64,000 nt of DNA, taken from positions 21,221,829-21,285,828 of the forward strand of contig CM060062.1 in assembly GCA_030533445.1 (NCBI GenBank), in the 5' to 3' direction. Under the pieces are notes generated by a model. That model was not told where the DNA came from, did not search any database, and was given only the letters and a program-made list of their open reading frames with translations. Source of the stretch: Cyprinodon diabolis (taxonomy: Eukaryota > Chordata > Actinopteri > Cyprinodontiformes > Cyprinodontidae). Numbering within the stretch: position 1 is the stretch's first letter; each line of letters begins with the position of its first letter. The translations under genes were made by a program, and so were the position numbers. Positions 50,272 to 64,000 of this stretch are shown piece by piece.

Positions 50272-50274
50272 TTA

Positions 50275-52100
50275 GTGTTGGTAGGTCTGTATAATAACCG
50301 TAGATCAGCTTTTTCTTTGTTTGCTGTTTTTTTTCTTTTTTCATGGGGCCTTAATCTGAACTGTGTACTTTGGTCAGATTAGATTTGCATCGATTATATT
50401 GGCAGCACGAGCTCCAGGTGGATTTAGTGTGAAATAACTTAACTATAGTTTAAAAAAGAAGATCATGAACACTGCTGAGCATAATGGAGGATCTGTTATG
50501 GTAAAGTGTTTGCCTCTGTTTTTTACAGTCCTGAGTACCTTGCTCAACTGAATTATAATTAGGGTATTTTCATCAACATACAACCAAATCAATGAAGAGT
50601 GGGCTTACATCATACAATAAAATCAATCAGCTTTCCCAGTGTGCAGGCCTAAATCCTATACTCATCCCTCTAAATCATTACATCTGGGGTTAAAGGTTGG
50701 ATTGTTAGAAAATCTTCAGTGTCAAGCTACTGCAATTAAAGATTCATCCATGCCTTTAAGAGTCTAACATTTCCTAACTAAGGGATAGAAAAGTGTAAAA
50801 GGGGTGCACGAACTTTAATGATATACTACAAAACAGATGTCTGAGTAAAATAACGACGTTTCAATAGCAGATGGAAAAAATACATATAGAGAAAAACAAC
50901 TGCATGTGAAGTTATGCACAACAGTAAAGACAAAACAGCTGACCCAGACTGAGTGCAGTCAAGCTTAAACGGGGCCTAGTTTAATACTCCCAGTAATACT
51001 TGTTTTTGTTGAATAAAAAAAAACATACACGTGTACTCTCTTAAAACCAAGTTACCACTAGCAAATGATTTCTCATAGTTATGGCCTTCCTCAAGAAAAT
51101 CTAAATACATTTAAGGAAGAAATAATGACATCAGATTTAAAGAATAAAGGATCCTTCAAAGGCCAAATTACCAAATAACAAAAAAATAATGGTAGGAATA
51201 TAATTGTAAGAAATGCAAGTAGGATGGGAAAAGAATGTCACTTCAAAACAATTGACTTTTTTGCATACAGATAGCAAAGACGAGGTTGTGCTAGGAATTA
51301 TGTAGTTATTTTCATGTAAACATCCCGCTCATTATGGTAAGCAAAATATAGTTTGATATATAAGTATATTCAGCATAATATTTCCCAAATAATAATTTTG
51401 TCTAAAATACTAGAAGAGAATATTAAAGCTGTGCCGTAATGTAATGTTATCCTTCTCATTATTTTCATCATAGATGATTTTCGAAAATAAAAGTATTTAG
51501 CTAAACAATATGAGGACTTTGTGCTTTTGTTTTGACAGTTAGTGCATTTGTTTATATAAAGATTAAAAATACATATAGGACATGAAAATCTGTATGTTCA
51601 CCACGTAGACTATGTAACAGCTCACGATAAAAAAGAATCCTAATGAGAGAAAATGTATTCCCATATTGTTGGATGCTTTCATGGTATAGTCTTTATCAAA
51701 GTAGAAATGGGGATTGTTTTCTAATGATGGTCAAAAAAAGTAATTTTGAAAACTACTTGGTATGTGCTTCCCTCTATCCTCTTATTTGAATCAAAAACCA
51801 ATAAAATCTCCTGGGAAAAAAAAGAATTATTTCTGCAATATAGTAGTAAATAACAAAAAATTGGTAGTCATATGGGGTTGCTAGATTATCACATAAACTC
51901 CAGAAAAATATCACTAACAAAATACAAACTGGCACATCCTAATATGTGTAAGCCTTCAACAAGGCCTTTCCTACAGACTCACTCTTCGTTACATCACCAC
52001 TTTGACAGGTTTGACAGCAAACACCTAAAACTTCCCTCTGCACTGCTCTCCTCTCAGTGCTCTCAAAGAATGAAACATTCTGATTATCAACAAGTTCCTC
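50275..52100. other. Intergenic, nothing recognised
   Basis: AT-rich DNA without supported exons; part of the 52 kb end could belong to the copine 3' untranslated region. Confidence 0.45.
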
Positions 52101-52135
52101 TTCAGCTGTCTTACTACTCCGACTCATCGTGAAGT

Positions 52136-52141
52136 TTTATT
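52136..52141 (-). terminator. Candidate copine poly(A) signal
   Basis: AATAAA on the - strand (TTTATT on +), about 115 bases after the copine stop codon. Inferred from position only; later signals are possible. Confidence 0.35.
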
Positions 52142-52254
52142 GTGTTTCATTGGAGTAAAAATGCCCCAAAGCCTCTCCACTGTGTGCTCAAAAAATCATT
52201 TGTATTAATCTGTGAAGCGACCCATTCAAGGCAGTGCCTTGTGGTATGCAGAGA

Positions 52255-63485
<11,231 letters not shown>

Positions 63486-64000
63486 TCAGCAGGCTGAATG
63501 CAAACTGACAGCTGCACGAGGAAAAAGGATGAATTGAGTGAAATCCAGCAATGAAACCACCTGGTTTATTTTTGTGGATAGAGAAGGGGATTGTGCAAAG
63601 ATACAATGGCTCTTTAGTGGGAGTAACAGACATAGAACCTACTGTACAAATGTAGGCTTTTGTAAATGTTATGGATTTTTTTTTTTTTTGCTGATCATAA
63701 CTGTCTCCAGATAACTACTCTGAGCTACTTAAAGAGATAAATAAAATACAATTTGTAATACTCATTAGCTGCTTTCATAAAAGCTTTAAACAAATATCTA
63801 ACAACTATGACAGATTTTATGCCAAGTCTTTGTCAAATACAGATTTTTCCAAGTGATTGAAATATTTCAAAATGCTTAATATTATTAAAACCAGGACTTT
63901 GGCAGAGGCAAGGATTCATTACCAGACACTTACGAAACATCTATTGTGCCCAGGTGTATGCTTGCAATATCCATACAAAAACACTAAAAATTAGTAATTA

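Overview
This is a window of vertebrate nuclear DNA, almost certainly from a ray-finned (teleost) fish. The genes have short exons, GT-AG introns and long AT-rich spacers. The repeats are of teleost type: Tc1-like transposons, hAT elements with 8-bp duplications, a Harbinger-like MITE, an R2/R4-type LINE, Gypsy-like LTRs and a tRNA-headed SINE. Nothing bacterial, no CRISPR array, and no rRNA or tRNA gene was seen.

Two protein-coding genes can be supported. (1) dclre1b, encoding the 5' exonuclease Apollo/SNM1B, lies complete on the + strand at 16873..24171 in four coding exons (16873..17070, 19935..20100, 20215..20397, 23087..24171), predicted 543 aa. It has the metallo-beta-lactamase HxHxDH motif, the beta-CASP region and a C-terminal F-x-L-x-P telomere-protein docking motif. 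(2) The 3' end of a copine gene of the CPNE5/8/9 group, most like CPNE5, lies on the - strand in six exons between 63448 and 52255. Its 5' exons lie beyond 64000. The two genes converge on about 27 kb of intergenic DNA that is rich in dead and dying transposons.

Layout: 1..16.4 kb is gene-free, with a hAT relic (6162..7123) and a SINE (10997..11340). 16.4..25.1 kb is dclre1b; its introns hold a hAT MITE, an inverted partial copy of the same MITE, and an intact Tc1-like transposon with an uninterrupted 343-aa transposase antisense to the gene. 25.1..52.1 kb is intergenic: a decayed Tc1 relic (about 26.0..27.4 kb), a repeat-bounded block (29.8..32.2 kb), a 5'-truncated LINE followed by a recently disabled Tc1 element (35.2..38.4 kb), LTR relics, a near-perfect hairpin and a Harbinger-like MITE. 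52.1..64 kb is the copine 3' half, with a solo LTR in its last intron.

No wholly new system was found. The most testable ideas are that inverted MITE copies flanking dclre1b exons 2-3 could promote a circular RNA, that the intronic Tc1 copy may still be functional, and that the copine tail carries a PPPY motif. All family assignments rest on motif recognition by eye; no database search was run.
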